Assembly (NCBI RefSeq): GCF_017830045.1
Contig: NZ_JAEDXU010000014.1
Location: forward strand, 1-64,000
Length of the DNA stretch: 64,000 nucleotides
Direction: 5' to 3'
DNA from: Enterococcus larvae
GTDB lineage: Bacteria > Bacillota > Bacilli > Lactobacillales > Enterococcaceae
Positions 9,905 to 19,564 of the stretch are shown in pieces. Under the pieces are notes generated by a model, which saw only the letters and a program-made list of their open reading frames with translations, was not told where the DNA came from and did not search any database. The first letter of the stretch is position 1. Each line of letters starts with the position of its first letter. The translations under genes and the position numbers were made by a program.

Positions 9905-10621
9905 ATGTTATCGATGTATGATTATTTACAGGCTGGTGAAACGACCATTTCAAATTTGGTGATTGAAAATTACCGTAAAATCGGCTTAAGTGATGAAGAG
10001 TTTCTCTTTTTACTTCAGCTGTATCGTTCTCAAGCAAAGGGCGATTTGTTTCCTGATCTTGGTGCAATCAGCCTAATCATGGGCAAACCGAAGGAGTCTA
10101 TGTATCAGCTGTTGAATGAGCTGGTATCTAAAGGCTGTATTCGGATTGACACAAAGCAAAATGAGCAAGGGCAGATGATCGATACCTATGATTTGCTTCC
10201 CATTTTCCAAAAAATAGAGGGAGTCCAGCAGAAACAGACAGTGCAGCATCAACTGCAGTCAGAGGAAGAATCCATCAAGCAATTGTATCAGGGCTTTGAA
10301 AAGGAATTTTCACGTCCGTTATCACCAATAGAGCTGGAAATGATCAGTCAGTGGTTGGAAACAGATAACTACAAGCCGGAGCTTATTCGATTAGCGCTAA
10401 AAGAAGCAGTTTTGAATCAGGCTTACAGCTTGAAATATATTGATAGAATACTCTTGGCTTGGGAGAGAAAGAACATCACAACAAAAGAGCAGGTTGCGGA
10501 AGATCAAAAGAGGCGAAAGCAAACACTGCTCCAAAAAGAGATTGATGAAGAAAGTCATGCACAGGAAGAACTGCCGAAAGTTACGTTGCATAATTGGCTG
10601 AATCCTGAGGACAGCGAGTAG
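9905..10621 (+). CDS. dnaD: DnaD-family replication initiation protein
   Basis: DnaD helps DnaB and DnaI load the replicative helicase at oriC and at restart sites in Firmicutes. The 238 residues contain an N-terminal winged-helix domain (about 1-120, with the SNLVIENYRKIGLSDEEF start typical of DnaD) and a C-terminal DnaD-like domain (about 130-205) with the YxxxIL-x-W-type motif YIDRILLAWERK. The basic tail would bind DNA. nth follows 10 bases after the stop, the conserved dnaD-nth pair. The best upstream Shine-Dalgarno (AGAAGGG) is about 12 bases from ATG 9905; ATG 9914 is an alternative. Confidence 0.93.
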   Translation: MLSMYDYLQAGETTISNLVIENYRKIGLSDEEFLFLLQLYRSQAKGDLFPDLGAISLIMGKPKESMYQLLNELVSKGCIRIDTKQNEQGQMIDTYDLLPIFQKIEGVQQKQTVQHQLQSEEESIKQLYQGFEKEFSRPLSPIELEMISQWLETDNYKPELIRLALKEAVLNQAYSLKYIDRILLAWERKNITTKEQVAEDQKRRKQTLLQKEIDEESHAQEELPKVTLHNWLNPEDSE

Positions 10622-10631
10622 GAGGAACCTT

Positions 10632-11282
10632 ATGATTTCAAAAGCAAAAACAATGGAAGCTATCATGATCATGTATGAGATGTTTCCAGATGCTGTAGGA
10701 GAACTACAGCATAAAAATCCTTTTGAACTGTTGATTGCAGTGATCCTTAGTGCTCAAGCGACAGATGTTTCAGTCAATAAGGCGACACCGGCACTTTTTT
10801 CTGCATATCCTACGCCGGAAGCGATGGCTGAAGCTCCGTTGGATGATCTGATTGACAAAATCAAGACGATTGGGCTTTATCGAAATAAAGGGAAAAACAT
10901 CAAGGCTTGTGCAGCTCAGCTGATTGAACGTTTTGGCGGGGAAGTTCCTAAAACCAGAGAAGAGCTGATCACACTACCTGGGGTCGGCAGAAAGACAGCC
11001 AATGTAGTCATGGGAGATGCTTTTGGGGAACCTGCGATTGCGGTAGATACCCATGTGGAAAGAGTCTCAAAGCGACTGAGAATCTGTAAGCTGGATGCCA
11101 GTGTGACTGAGGTAGAAGAAACCTTGATGAAGAAGGTGCCGAAGGAACTGTGGATCAAAACCCATCATACGATGATTTTCTTTGGGCGCTATCATTGCTT
11201 GGCGAGAAATCCTAAATGTGATATCTGTCCATTACTATATATGTGTCAGGACGGAAAAAGTCGAATGCAAGCCAAGGCATAG
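10632..11282 (+). CDS. nth: Endonuclease III (DNA glycosylase/AP lyase)
   Basis: This base-excision repair enzyme removes oxidised pyrimidines and nicks abasic sites. The 216 residues include the helix-hairpin-helix LPGVGRKTANVV (near 117-128, with catalytic Lys) and the catalytic Asp in AVDTHVERV. The C-terminal [4Fe-4S] cluster motif is C-X6-C-X2-C-X5-C (CLARNPKCDICPLLYMC). Length matches the family. It is the last gene of the dnaD transcript, with a strong terminator about 85 bases downstream. Confidence 0.97.
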   Translation: MISKAKTMEAIMIMYEMFPDAVGELQHKNPFELLIAVILSAQATDVSVNKATPALFSAYPTPEAMAEAPLDDLIDKIKTIGLYRNKGKNIKACAAQLIERFGGEVPKTREELITLPGVGRKTANVVMGDAFGEPAIAVDTHVERVSKRLRICKLDASVTEVEETLMKKVPKELWIKTHHTMIFFGRYHCLARNPKCDICPLLYMCQDGKSRMQAKA

Positions 11283-11366
11283 CTTAAAATAAATCCGTAT
11301 TTCAAGAGAAAATCAAAGAGCGTACAATAATGATCAAGGCGAGAATCTATGTGCGCTGCTAAACAC

Positions 11367-11409
11367 TAAAAGAGGCTGAAAAAAGTGATATACTTTTTCA
11401 GCCTCTTTT
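11367..11409. terminator. Bidirectional terminator between nth and the GDPD gene
   Basis: AAAAGAGGCTGAAAAA / TTTTTCAGCCTCTTTT forms a long stem with A and T tracts on both sides. It sits between convergent genes. Confidence 0.9.
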
Positions 11410-11412
11410 CTA

Positions 11413-13215
11413 TCAGCCAATCCCGGTAACAAAGTAGAAGAGCTTATCAGAATAAGTCGGTTCCTTCAAGTCTGTTTTGATTGTTTCATTCAATAGCTTC
11501 ATGTAGTCAGTGATTATTCCGTCTACTCCATAAAACATCATACGAGTCATCGTATCCTCATCATTTACGGTCCAAGCGTACACCTTTTTATCGTCGCTGT
11601 GAGCGGCATCAATAAAGTTTCTATTTAATGTAGTGTATTCCATCGTAAAGAAATCAACAGTTGCGATTGGTGGACCAACGATATTAAAAGGAAGAATGTA
11701 GCCTACATAAAAATCAGGCTCCTTCTCCTTTAGCTCAGCTGCTACGTCAAATGTCAGCGTATGAAGAATATGTTTTTCGGATAGAATCGTTTCTCGGTAT
11801 TCTTTAACAAATCTGTCCACCATATCAGGGCTGTCCTGAGGTGTGGCTTTGATCTCAATCAACAACGGTTGGTTGAGCTTTTTCGCTTCAGCCAGATAGT
11901 CATCGAAAGAAACAACGGGTTCTTCCATTCCGTTTTCTTTAGCTGTTAGCTTTTGCAGCTCTGCTAAAGTCAGCTGATTTGGTCGTTTATTCACACCAGT
12001 CAATGCTTTTAGATTGAAGTCGTGCATAACAACAAACTGCTTATCCTTCGTCTCCTGAATATCCATTTCGATATAAGAAGGATTGAACTTACTTGTTTTT
12101 CTCAACGCATCCAAACTGTTTTGGACACTATTACTGTCATCGACACCTCTGTGGGAAATCGTCAACGGCTCTTTGATGGAGTAATTACTTAAGTAATTCG
12201 TATTGTATGTCCCAACCCCGATTCCGAAAATAACAGCTATAAAAGCAAAGCCGGCAGCACGAGCAAAGGTCCACGGATTGCCGGGAGCTACTTCTTCCTT
12301 TTTATACCATGAAGGCAGGTTAGGAAGGAAGCCTTCATCATCCATGAAATCGATCGTAATGTAGAAGATACCAACCGTTGAGAAAACAATGTTCAGTAGA
12401 AACATCCCTTGAAGCAACGTCATGGCAATTACTGCACCGGGAAGTGCGTAGTCTGGAAAATAGGTTTCAATCCCCATTTGAGCTAGGAAGATCAATGAAT
12501 AACCGATGGTGGATAACACTAAAATCGTTCCGCCGATAAAGATGAACTGTCCCAAAATCTTAAAGAATTGTTTTTTTGTGCTATTCCAGCTTTCTCTTAC
12601 CGCTGTTTTGAAGGGCAGATCTCTTAGTATCATTTCCGGTAAAGCGAAAATCAAGCGGATAGACAGGTAAATCAGCAGTAAATAAACAACAATGACAGTA
12701 GCAACGATGATTACTCGATTGGCAAAAATGTAGTCCAGAATAAACGCAGGAATCTTGATCTTTGAAAGCAGATCGGAATTAAAATTCAGTCCGCTAAAGG
12801 GCAGAACCAAAAAGAAATAGAACAAGAAGAATAGGATAGTGCTTGGTTTTATTTTCTTTAACTGGCTGATTGTTCCCAGTAATAGATGCTTTAAGGAAAT
12901 AGGTTCCTTCTTCTTAATGAAGAAAACACTTAGAAGTAAAAACGTGAATTCAAAAAAGACACTGATTAAAATAGCTAACAGAACAAGCAACAGCGCAATT
13001 AGAACACCGGGATGCTCTCTTAAAATGATTCCAATTGAATCATAGGAAAGATAATCGATCTTTCCTTGGCGCAGAATAAATCTGGTCAAACTTGAAAGAA
13101 AGGGGAGCAGGATAAACAACATAAAGCCGTGAAGCAGTAGTACATCACGGAAATATGCGGTTGTGCTTTTTAGAAAATCGATAATATTTACTATACTGTT
13201 TTTAAAATAGTTCAT
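11413..13215 (-). CDS. Membrane-anchored glycerophosphodiester phosphodiesterase
   Basis: The C-terminal GDPD domain (about residues 345-590) hydrolyses glycerophosphodiesters to glycerol-3-phosphate and an alcohol, acting on lipid head-group products or teichoic acids. Visible catalytic motifs are ISHRGVDDSNSVQNS (His-Arg), YIEMDIQ (Glu and Asp of the metal site) and VVMHDFNLKALTG (His-Asp). The N-terminal 330 residues hold several membrane segments, the glycerophosphoryl diester phosphodiesterase membrane domain (YdhF/GlpQ2-like architecture). The 600-residue length is usual for this two-domain form. It is transcribed alone; the substrate is unknown. Confidence 0.92.
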   Translation of the reverse strand: MNYFKNSIVNIIDFLKSTTAYFRDVLLLHGFMLFILLPFLSSLTRFILRQGKIDYLSYDSIGIILREHPGVLIALLLVLLAILISVFFEFTFLLLSVFFIKKKEPISLKHLLLGTISQLKKIKPSTILFFLFYFFLVLPFSGLNFNSDLLSKIKIPAFILDYIFANRVIIVATVIVVYLLLIYLSIRLIFALPEMILRDLPFKTAVRESWNSTKKQFFKILGQFIFIGGTILVLSTIGYSLIFLAQMGIETYFPDYALPGAVIAMTLLQGMFLLNIVFSTVGIFYITIDFMDDEGFLPNLPSWYKKEEVAPGNPWTFARAAGFAFIAVIFGIGVGTYNTNYLSNYSIKEPLTISHRGVDDSNSVQNSLDALRKTSKFNPSYIEMDIQETKDKQFVVMHDFNLKALTGVNKRPNQLTLAELQKLTAKENGMEEPVVSFDDYLAEAKKLNQPLLIEIKATPQDSPDMVDRFVKEYRETILSEKHILHTLTFDVAAELKEKEPDFYVGYILPFNIVGPPIATVDFFTMEYTTLNRNFIDAAHSDDKKVYAWTVNDEDTMTRMMFYGVDGIITDYMKLLNETIKTDLKEPTYSDKLFYFVTGIG

Positions 13216-13359
13216 GGCTGCTCATCCTATCTCTGTTATCTATGTGAGTGAAGTTTTTTCTATAATAATTTTGTCTAAAGGGGTGCTGCACGAGAAGTGG
13301 CTACTGACTCATATGTAGACAATAGCGAAGCTCGGTTATTTCATCGCATTCATTTAATG

Positions 13360-13388
13360 AAAAAATCGGGACCGAATAGCGTCCCGAT
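13360..13388 (-). terminator. Terminator of the TVP38-like gene
   Basis: On the minus strand ATCGGGAC / GTCCCGAT forms a stem with an 8-base loop followed by TTTTTC, 29 bases after the stop. Confidence 0.8.
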
Positions 13389-13416
13389 CCATATATTCAT
13401 TATAAATAGTTCTGCT

Positions 13417-14016
13417 TTAAAAGCCTAGTAAAGTGTTCAGATAGCCGCCGCCGTAAATCAATGCCAGGCTATAAATTGCGATCGATAAAGGTTTACCTAA
13501 GATAATGATCAATGTGAATTTTTTTACAGACATTTTTGTCATACCAGCCAATAGGCAAAGGGCATCATCTGGAGAAAACGGGAACAGGATCGCCCAGATA
13601 AACAATCGCTCAAAACGGTTTTCATTATCCAGCCAGCCAATATACTTATTGTAGGTTTTGTCGCTGATCAGACTTAGTACCAGTGGTTTACCGTATTTTT
13701 TACTAAGCATAAAAATGATAACTGAGCCGATGGCAATTCCAACATAATTGTAAATGAATCCTGCAACCGGACCGAAAATCAATACACCGGCCGCACAACT
13801 GATACCTCCGGGAATGATGGGAATCACGACTTGTATAATTTGAATGAACATAAAAATTACCGGGCCGAGAATCACAGAGTTTCCGACTAATCCTCTCAAG
13901 GCATTCGTATCTCGAAATACACCTAATTTTAAAAAGTAAATCGTCACAATTATGGTAGCAATGATTCCGATAAAAGAAACCATTTGAATTATTTTTCTTG
14001 AAAGTGCAATACTCAT
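13417..14016 (-). CDS. TVP38/TMEM64 (DedA-superfamily) membrane protein
   Basis: This 199-residue integral membrane protein has about five hydrophobic segments and the family core: GPVIFMFIQIIQVVIPIIPGG, GPVAGFIYNYVGIAIGS and PFSPDDALCLLAGMTKMS. Members of this superfamily are proposed lipid scramblases or flippases, such as those for undecaprenyl phosphate or phospholipids; the role here is not proven. AGGGAG precedes the ATG. It appears monocistronic, with its own terminator, and faces away from rimM. Confidence 0.88.
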   Translation of the reverse strand: MSIALSRKIIQMVSFIGIIATIIVTIYFLKLGVFRDTNALRGLVGNSVILGPVIFMFIQIIQVVIPIIPGGISCAAGVLIFGPVAGFIYNYVGIAIGSVIIFMLSKKYGKPLVLSLISDKTYNKYIGWLDNENRFERLFIWAILFPFSPDDALCLLAGMTKMSVKKFTLIIILGKPLSIAIYSLALIYGGGYLNTLLGF

Positions 14017-14455
14017 CTATCTCATCTCCCTGTAGTTGTAATTACGTTCTATCCAAGTAATCCTCTTGCTGAGGTTATGTTTATTCTATCATTGTTTTGC
14101 CTATAAAATGAATAACAATATTGTAAGGAAAGACTCTATTTGTAAATCTCACAAAAGAATTCATCCGTGTTAATCTATTGTCATTATAGCCTGTTTTATA
14201 TTTCCGCACATCAAACTTTAGCCCGAAAAGTAAAATTTTAAAAGTATTTTTGGGAAAACATAAAATAAACTGTATGAAACGCAGACTCACAGCGATTTTC
14301 AACTAAATAGGGAGATCATTTTTACCTTGTGGAGGCTGTAAAAAGAGTAGCTAGATGGAACGAACGATTTTGTTAGCTGCTTCGGCATTTGTCGTGGTAT
14401 TCACTGGGGAAAAATGATAAAATGAAAAAGATTATGAATGAAATGAGGTCTTTAC
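14017..14455. other. Intergenic region between the TVP38-like gene and rimM
   Basis: This 439-base stretch separates divergent genes and should hold both promoters. It contains one 20-codon open frame (14355-14417) encoding a hydrophobic peptide, but with a poorly spaced Shine-Dalgarno. A GAGGTC site at about 14444-14449 serves the GTG start of rimM. No RNA gene or repeat was recognised. Confidence 0.5.
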
Positions 14456-14980
14456 GTGGTTGAATATTTAAATGTTGGAAAAATTGTTAACACTCAGGGA
14501 ATCAAAGGGGAAGTAAGAGTTATCTCGCAAACGGATTTTCCGGAGCTTCGTTATAAAAAAGGTTCTGTACTGACATTGTTTCAAGATGGCAAAAAGCCAA
14601 TCCAGCTAGTGATCAAAAGTCATAGAAAGCATAAAAATTTCGATATTGTAAGTTTCGAAGAGCATCCGAATATCAATGATGTTGAAAAATATCGAGATGG
14701 TATCCTGAAAATCGAAAAAGACAATGTAGGAGAGCTGGATGATAATGAGTTCTACTATCACGAAATCATTGGATTGACGGTTTTAGATGAAGAAGGGATC
14801 GAGCTTGGGAAAATCAAGGAAATCCTGTCACCGGGGGCGAATGATGTATGGGTAGTACAGCGAATCAAAAAAAGAGATTTACTGTTGCCGTATATCGAAT
14901 CAGTTGTTAAAAAGGTAGATGTAGCTAACGGTCAGGTCATTGTAGAAATTCCGGAAGGGCTGATCGACGATGAAAATTGA
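14456..14980 (+). CDS. rimM: 16S rRNA maturation factor RimM
   Basis: RimM binds ribosomal protein S19 and helps mature the 30S head. The 174 residues comprise the N-terminal RimM domain ([19 protein letters not shown] at the start) and the C-terminal PRC-barrel domain, with [10 protein letters not shown] and [15 protein letters not shown] typical of it. The start is GTG 14456, with GAGGTC upstream and the family N-terminus immediately following. The last codons overlap trmD by 11 bases, the usual rimM-trmD coupling. Confidence 0.97.
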   Translation: MVEYLNVGKIVNTQGIKGEVRVISQTDFPELRYKKGSVLTLFQDGKKPIQLVIKSHRKHKNFDIVSFEEHPNINDVEKYRDGILKIEKDNVGELDDNEFYYHEIIGLTVLDEEGIELGKIKEILSPGANDVWVVQRIKKRDLLLPYIESVVKKVDVANGQVIVEIPEGLIDDEN

Positions 14981-15710
14981 TATCCTGACATTGTTTCCCA
15001 GAATGTTCGAAGGACCTTTAGGAGAATCGATTATAGGGAAGGCTGTGGATAAGGATTTACTGTCTATTCAAGTGCTTAATTTCCGTGACTATTCAGATAA
15101 TAAGCATCAGACTGTCGATGATTATCCTTATGGCGGCGGCGCCGGGATGCTGTTAAAGGCACAGCCGATTTTCTCAGCAATAGAAGCAATAGAAGAACAG
15201 GCACCGGAGACGAAAAAAAGAGTGATCCTTCTTGATCCTGCCGGTAAACGATTCGATCAGACGATGGCTGAGGAGTTTTCTCAAGAAGAGCATCTGGTAT
15301 TCATTTGTGGTCACTATGAGGGCTATGATGAGCGTATACGGACACTGGTGACAGATGAAGTGTCACTAGGAGATTATGTTTTGACGGGCGGAGAGCTTGG
15401 CGCAATGGTCATGGTAGATGCAACAGTTCGCCTGCTTCCGGAGGTGTTAGGCAACAACCTATCTGCACAGACAGATTCTCATTCGACTGGTCTGTTAGAA
15501 CACCCGCAATACACTCGTCCAGCTGAGTTCAATGGAATGGCTGTTCCGGAAGTGCTGACGAATGGCAATCATAAATTGATTGAAGAGTGGCAGTTGAAGG
15601 AGTCGCTTCGCCGGACTTATCAGCGAAGACCTGATATGCTGGAAAAGCTGGAACTCACAGATCAAATGAAGAAAATGCTTCAAGAAGTTGAACATGAAGA
15701 AGCAGAATAA
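14970..15710 (+). CDS. trmD: tRNA (guanine-N1-)-methyltransferase
   Basis: TrmD makes m1G37 in tRNAs reading CNN codons, preventing +1 frameshifting. The 246-residue protein has the SPOUT-fold trefoil-knot motifs: [29 protein letters not shown] and [20 protein letters not shown]. It overlaps rimM by 11 bases. In most Firmicutes rplS comes next, but here a terminator hairpin and 7.8 kb of other genes intervene. Confidence 0.98.
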   Translation: MKIDILTLFPRMFEGPLGESIIGKAVDKDLLSIQVLNFRDYSDNKHQTVDDYPYGGGAGMLLKAQPIFSAIEAIEEQAPETKKRVILLDPAGKRFDQTMAEEFSQEEHLVFICGHYEGYDERIRTLVTDEVSLGDYVLTGGELGAMVMVDATVRLLPEVLGNNLSAQTDSHSTGLLEHPQYTRPAEFNGMAVPEVLTNGNHKLIEEWQLKESLRRTYQRRPDMLEKLELTDQMKKMLQEVEHEEAE

Positions 15711-15797
15711 AACAACGAGAAAGCGGTCTTGAAAATGACCTGCCAGGATAATGTAGTATTGTTTTTCAATGATGCTTATAGGGCTGTAAGCCAAGAG

Positions 15798-15846
15798 AAG
15801 CAGGAGAAAGAGGATGGTTAACATCCAGTATTTTCTCCTGCTTTGG
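15798..15846 (+). terminator. Long hairpin downstream of trmD
   Basis: AGCAGGAGAAA and TTTTCTCCTGCT pair around an inner GGATG / CATCC stem; T-rich sequence follows. It is probably the trmD terminator and faces the convergent LysR gene. Confidence 0.75.
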
Positions 15847-15877
15847 TTTGTCGTCATGATGGGGTTTTAGGACCAGC

Positions 15878-16717
15878 TTAAGCGTCCGTGTGCTGAGAAA
15901 TCCATTTGGTGATAAACCTGCTGCATTGAGCAGCCGCTTCAGAATCGGAAGTTCCTCTTTCTAAAAGATAGAAATTACGTTCATAGCTCTCTGCTAAAGG
16001 AACGGTGTGAAGGCCATCAGTCTCTCGAGAAGAAATGATCGATCGTCCGATCCCCATTTGTAGAAGCTTTAGGATCAGTTCATTACTGTTGATTTCTAAA
16101 AATGGGCCAGTGATATTATTTTCTTCAAAGTAGCGTTTTGAATAATGATAGACGCCGGAGGTTGGCTCTCGGACTAACCACAGTGTTTCTTTGATTTCAC
16201 CAGCGATCACAAGTGTGTCAGACATCAAGGTCGTACGCTTGAGTGTTCCAGTCTGCAACGGCATTTCAATAAAGCCTAAATCTGCTTCATGCTTGGTCAT
16301 CGTATTCAACACATCAAGGGAGTTGCAAAGAGTGATCTTGAATGAGATTTGTGGAAAGACAGCAAGCATGGCCTTCATCAAATCGGGAAGGACTTTGATA
16401 CCAAAGGTCTGTGAAGCAGCAATCTGAATGATTTCATTCGCTGCTGACTGACTTATGACTAGATGCCGTGTCTTTTCCCATTCCTCTAGAATATCTAAGG
16501 ATTGATTGTATAAAAGCTCTGCCTGAGGCGTCGGGGTGATTTTTTTCTTACCGCTTCGAATAAAAAGTATTGTGGACAGCTCATTTTCGAGCTGTTTGAT
16601 TTGAGCAGAAACAGCAGGCTGAGAAATAAACAGGATCTCTGCAGCTTCTGAGAAATTTAACGTTTCATATACCGTTTTGAACGTTTCCAGTAGTTTAAAC
16701 AAAGAAATCACTTCCAT
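15878..16717 (-). CDS. LysR-family transcriptional regulator
   Basis: This 279-residue LysR regulator has an N-terminal winged helix-turn-helix (FKTVYETLNFSEAAEILFISQPAVSAQIKQLE, about 10-45 in two parts) and a C-terminal effector-binding domain. It is divergent from the YeiH-type transporter 90 bases away, the same partnership as YeiE/YeiH in enterobacteria, so it probably controls that gene. A TTATAG-N3-CTATAA dyad (16727-16741), containing the LysR-type T-N11-A pattern, lies just upstream of its start. The effector is unknown; in related pairs it is thought to be a sulfur oxyanion. Confidence 0.9.
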   Translation of the reverse strand: MEVISLFKLLETFKTVYETLNFSEAAEILFISQPAVSAQIKQLENELSTILFIRSGKKKITPTPQAELLYNQSLDILEEWEKTRHLVISQSAANEIIQIAASQTFGIKVLPDLMKAMLAVFPQISFKITLCNSLDVLNTMTKHEADLGFIEMPLQTGTLKRTTLMSDTLVIAGEIKETLWLVREPTSGVYHYSKRYFEENNITGPFLEINSNELILKLLQMGIGRSIISSRETDGLHTVPLAESYERNFYLLERGTSDSEAAAQCSRFITKWISQHTDA

Positions 16718-16726
16718 TACATTTCG

Positions 16727-16741
16727 TTATAGTAACTATAA
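16727..16741. promoter_or_regulatory. Dyad TTATAGTAACTATAA, likely LysR operator
   Basis: A perfect 6+3+6 inverted repeat with T-N11-A spacing lies in the 90-base gap between the divergent lysR and yeiH genes, right before the lysR start. Confidence 0.55.
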
Positions 16742-16807
16742 TAACAATAAATTAAAAGAATGAAAAGCAGGGTGTATAATAGCTACAGATAGTTAGGAGG
16801 GAAACAA

Positions 16808-17827
16808 ATGAACATTCGTTCAATTACAAAAAACTCATTCGTTTCAGGAGTTGTTTTAGCTTTTTTAATTGCCCTGATCAGTAAAGGCCTGGCAATTTTT
16901 CTACCGCAGCTTGGCGGTGCGACGATCGCTATTTTACTAGGGATCGTATTAGGAAATTCCATCGGTCATCAGGACCGTTTTGATAGAGGAACAAAGTTTG
17001 CTGAGAGTAAGCTCCTTGAGATTTCGGTTGTATTGTTGGGGGCGACAGTGACATTTCAGACGGTAGCAGAGATGGGTGTTAAAGGAGCCGTATTCATTGT
17101 GCTGTTGATGACAGGAACGATTATGTTTACCTATATTGTCGGAAAAGCTTTGGGCTTCAATCAATCAATGGCTTTGATGATGGCCGGAGGTAATGCAGTT
17201 TGCGGATCTTCAGCAATTGCATCAATTGCACCAGTCATTGGCGCCAAGGATGAGGAGAAAGGACAAATCATCACATTGGTGAATTTACTTGGAACCGTTA
17301 TGATGCTGACACTGCCCTTTATCGGCTTAGCTTTGTTCGGAGATGGACTTATTGCAAAAAGTGCTTTGCTAGGAGGCACGCTTCAATCTGTCGGGCAAGT
17401 TGTAGCAGGTGCAAGCTTGTTGAATGAAGAGGTTGTTCAATTTGCGATGCTGTTTAAAATTTTACGTATCCTATTGTTGGTTGTCGTCGTTTTCGTATTT
17501 GAGAAGTGGGCTTCACGCTCAAGTCGCTCACTGGACACAACAGCCGCTGCTCAGCCTAAAAAGAAAAAATCTCTGCCGTGGTATGTTACTGGCTTTCTGA
17601 TTGTTTGTATCATTAATAGTGTTTTTCATATTCCGACACTAGTATCAGAATCTGCTCATTTTGTCAGTGGCTGGTGTGAAGTAACAGCATTAGCAGCGAT
17701 TGGCTTACGCCTGAACTTGAAAAAATTCTTGAAGGAAGGGCCAAAATTCATGATTTACGGTCTTTCTGTCGGGGCTTTTCAAACGATAGGTGCAGTCCTG
17801 TTGATTTTCCTTTTACTAAAAGGGTGA
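16808..17827 (+). CDS. YeiH/UPF0324-family membrane transporter
   Basis: The 339-residue protein has about ten hydrophobic segments and the UPF0324 (Cons_hypoth698) hallmarks: [11 protein letters not shown]-like and [20 protein letters not shown], plus [16 protein letters not shown]. The family is annotated as a putative sulfate exporter, and taurine or sulfite-related export has been proposed for relatives; transport has seldom been shown. It is controlled in all likelihood by the divergent LysR. AGGAGGG precedes the ATG. It begins the block that separates trmD from rplS. Confidence 0.88.
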   Translation: MNIRSITKNSFVSGVVLAFLIALISKGLAIFLPQLGGATIAILLGIVLGNSIGHQDRFDRGTKFAESKLLEISVVLLGATVTFQTVAEMGVKGAVFIVLLMTGTIMFTYIVGKALGFNQSMALMMAGGNAVCGSSAIASIAPVIGAKDEEKGQIITLVNLLGTVMMLTLPFIGLALFGDGLIAKSALLGGTLQSVGQVVAGASLLNEEVVQFAMLFKILRILLLVVVVFVFEKWASRSSRSLDTTAAAQPKKKKSLPWYVTGFLIVCIINSVFHIPTLVSESAHFVSGWCEVTALAAIGLRLNLKKFLKEGPKFMIYGLSVGAFQTIGAVLLIFLLLKG

Positions 17828-17854
17828 TCGATCTGACGAAAGTGATAGATAGTT

Positions 17855-17908
17855 GGTTCAATGAATTGTTGTCGAATAATTGGCAACGATTCATTGGATC
17901 TTTTTTTC
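17855..17908 (+). terminator. Terminator of the YeiH-type gene
   Basis: AATGAATTGTTG / CAACGATTCATT forms a long stem followed by a T run of seven. Confidence 0.85.
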
Positions 17909-17983
17909 TATTCTGCTTAGTTTACATTCAAAAATAATAGATATATATGTTTTCTGCGTCTCTGTAATTGTTAAAAAAGTAAA

Positions 17984-18095
17984 TGATAATAATTTTAGAT
18001 TGTGAAAAATATTCTGGCGTATTTATAGAGTTTAACAATTTTTATGTATTTTTTTCAATTTGTTGTTGTTTTGTTTGATTTGAAAAAGGTATAAT
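17984..18095 (+). promoter_or_regulatory. Putative rnf operon promoter region
   Basis: The 400-base gap before rnfC is AT-rich. A TATAAT (18090-18095) with TTGTTT 18 bases upstream (18066-18071) is the best promoter. A Fur-box-like TGATAATAATTTTAG (17984-17998; 11 of 14 informative positions of TGATAATNATTATCA) lies upstream. Half-sites resembling Rex operators, TTGTGAA at about 18000 and TTTCACAA at about 18184, also occur but are far apart. Assignments are from pattern only. Confidence 0.4.
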
Positions 18096-18235
18096 GAAAT
18101 AAGGGTTTTAATTGTTTTTTTAGAAAATTAGTATAGCAAATCATTGCTTTTTTCTACAGCTGGAATTTTAGTTATATAAAAAATTTCACAATCTTTTGTT
18201 GTTTGTTCCTTTTGCTAAGGTAAGGAGGTTTGAAC

Positions 18236-19564
18236 GTGAGTAAAATTATTCAAGCTTTTTCGAAGTTCAAAGGGGGGATATCTGTACCTCATCATAAAAA
18301 TACGAAAGAAAATGTAACCGCTAACATTCATGATCCTTCAATTGTCATTATTCCTATGCAGCAGCACATTGGCGCCGTCTGTCAACCTACAGTCAAAAAG
18401 AAAGACATGGTTAAGGTTGGTCAGGTAATTGGACAATCAACCGCTTATGTATCAGCTCCGATTCATTCATCTGTTTCAGGAAAGGTCAAAGCTATCAAGC
18501 CTATCCTGCTTTCCAATGGGAAGATGTGTGAAGCTGTTTATATTGAAAATGATGGGATGAATACGATTGATCCAGAGTTGAAGCCGACAAGTGTGAAAAC
18601 TAAGGATGAGCTGCTGCAGGCTGCCTATGATAGCGGATTAGTAGGTATTGGCGGTGCCGGATTTCCACTGCATGTAAAACTGGCAAATAAAGAAAATCAT
18701 TTGATCGATCACCTGATTATTAACGGAGCGGAATGTGAACCGTACATTACTTCTGATTACAGAGAAATGATTGAGTACCCTACACGCATCATCAATGGAG
18801 CAGAAAGAATCATGAAGCATCTGGGAATCAAAAAAGGAATTATTGGTATTGAGGAAAATAAGCCGAAGGCCATTCAAGTAATCGGTGATCTTTTAGAGAA
18901 GCGCACAGATATATCTTCCGCAATTGAAGTAATGTCTCTCCCTGTAAAGTACCCGCAAGGGGCTGAGAAAATGCTGATTTATGGAGCTACAGGAAGAAAA
19001 ATAGGAAAGGGAGAACTGCCTGGGCAAGTAGGCTGTCTTGTCTTGAATGTCTCCACAGTTTCTTTATTTGAACACTATTTGGAAACTGGTCTTCCATTAG
19101 TTCGTAAACGAATCACGGTCTCGGGAGATTGCATCGCTTTACCTCAAAATGTTTCCGTTCCATTAGGCACATCGATCAAGGATGTTATTGATTTTTGTGG
19201 TGGATTTACACAGTCTCCAAATAAGCTGATTCTTGGCGGACCCATGATGGGGATTGCACAGTATACCATGGACCTTCCAATCACAAAGCAAAATAATGCG
19301 CTGATAGCATTAGGAGAAAGTAAATTGCTGCCTGAAGAATCCCCTTGTATTCGCTGCGGGCGCTGTGTGACTGCCTGTCCGTTATCCCTGATGCCGGTTC
19401 AAATTGAGCGAGCCGTTAAAATGAAAGATGCTGCTATGCTTCGCAGGCTAAATGCTTCTGCTTGTATGGAATGCGGCTGCTGTTCCTATGTCTGTCCGTC
19501 TGGTAGAAAATTAGTACAGTATATGAAGCAGTCCAAAGTTCTGGAAAGGGGAGCGACTACATGA
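18236..19564 (+). CDS. rnfC: Rnf complex subunit C (NADH-binding Fe-S protein)
   Basis: RnfC is the peripheral subunit that exchanges electrons with NAD in the ferredoxin:NAD oxidoreductase. The 442 residues start with FKGGISVPHHKNT and carry the flavin/NADH-binding glycine motif VGIGGAGFPLHVKL (near 133). Two C-terminal [4Fe-4S] motifs follow, CIRCGRCVTACP and CMECGCCSYVCP. I place the start at GTG 18236, 7 bases after AGGAGG (18223-18228); the in-frame TTG 18230 is only 1 base from it. It is the first gene of rnfCDGEAB and overlaps rnfD by 4 bases. Confidence 0.95.
   Translation: MSKIIQAFSKFKGGISVPHHKNTKENVTANIHDPSIVIIPMQQHIGAVCQPTVKKKDMVKVGQVIGQSTAYVSAPIHSSVSGKVKAIKPILLSNGKMCEAVYIENDGMNTIDPELKPTSVKTKDELLQAAYDSGLVGIGGAGFPLHVKLANKENHLIDHLIINGAECEPYITSDYREMIEYPTRIINGAERIMKHLGIKKGIIGIEENKPKAIQVIGDLLEKRTDISSAIEVMSLPVKYPQGAEKMLIYGATGRKIGKGELPGQVGCLVLNVSTVSLFEHYLETGLPLVRKRITVSGDCIALPQNVSVPLGTSIKDVIDFCGGFTQSPNKLILGGPMMGIAQYTMDLPITKQNNALIALGESKLLPEESPCIRCGRCVTACPLSLMPVQIERAVKMKDAAMLRRLNASACMECGCCSYVCPSGRKLVQYMKQSKVLERGATT

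Noticed and set aside
14081-14302. 73-codon minus-strand ORF between the TVP38-like gene and rimM
   Set aside because: No Shine-Dalgarno, no recognisable domain and AT-rich random composition; probably chance.
18000-18192. Single Rex operator formed by TTGTGAA and TTTCACAA
   Set aside because: The half-sites are about 180 bases apart and cannot make one operator; only noted as weak signals.
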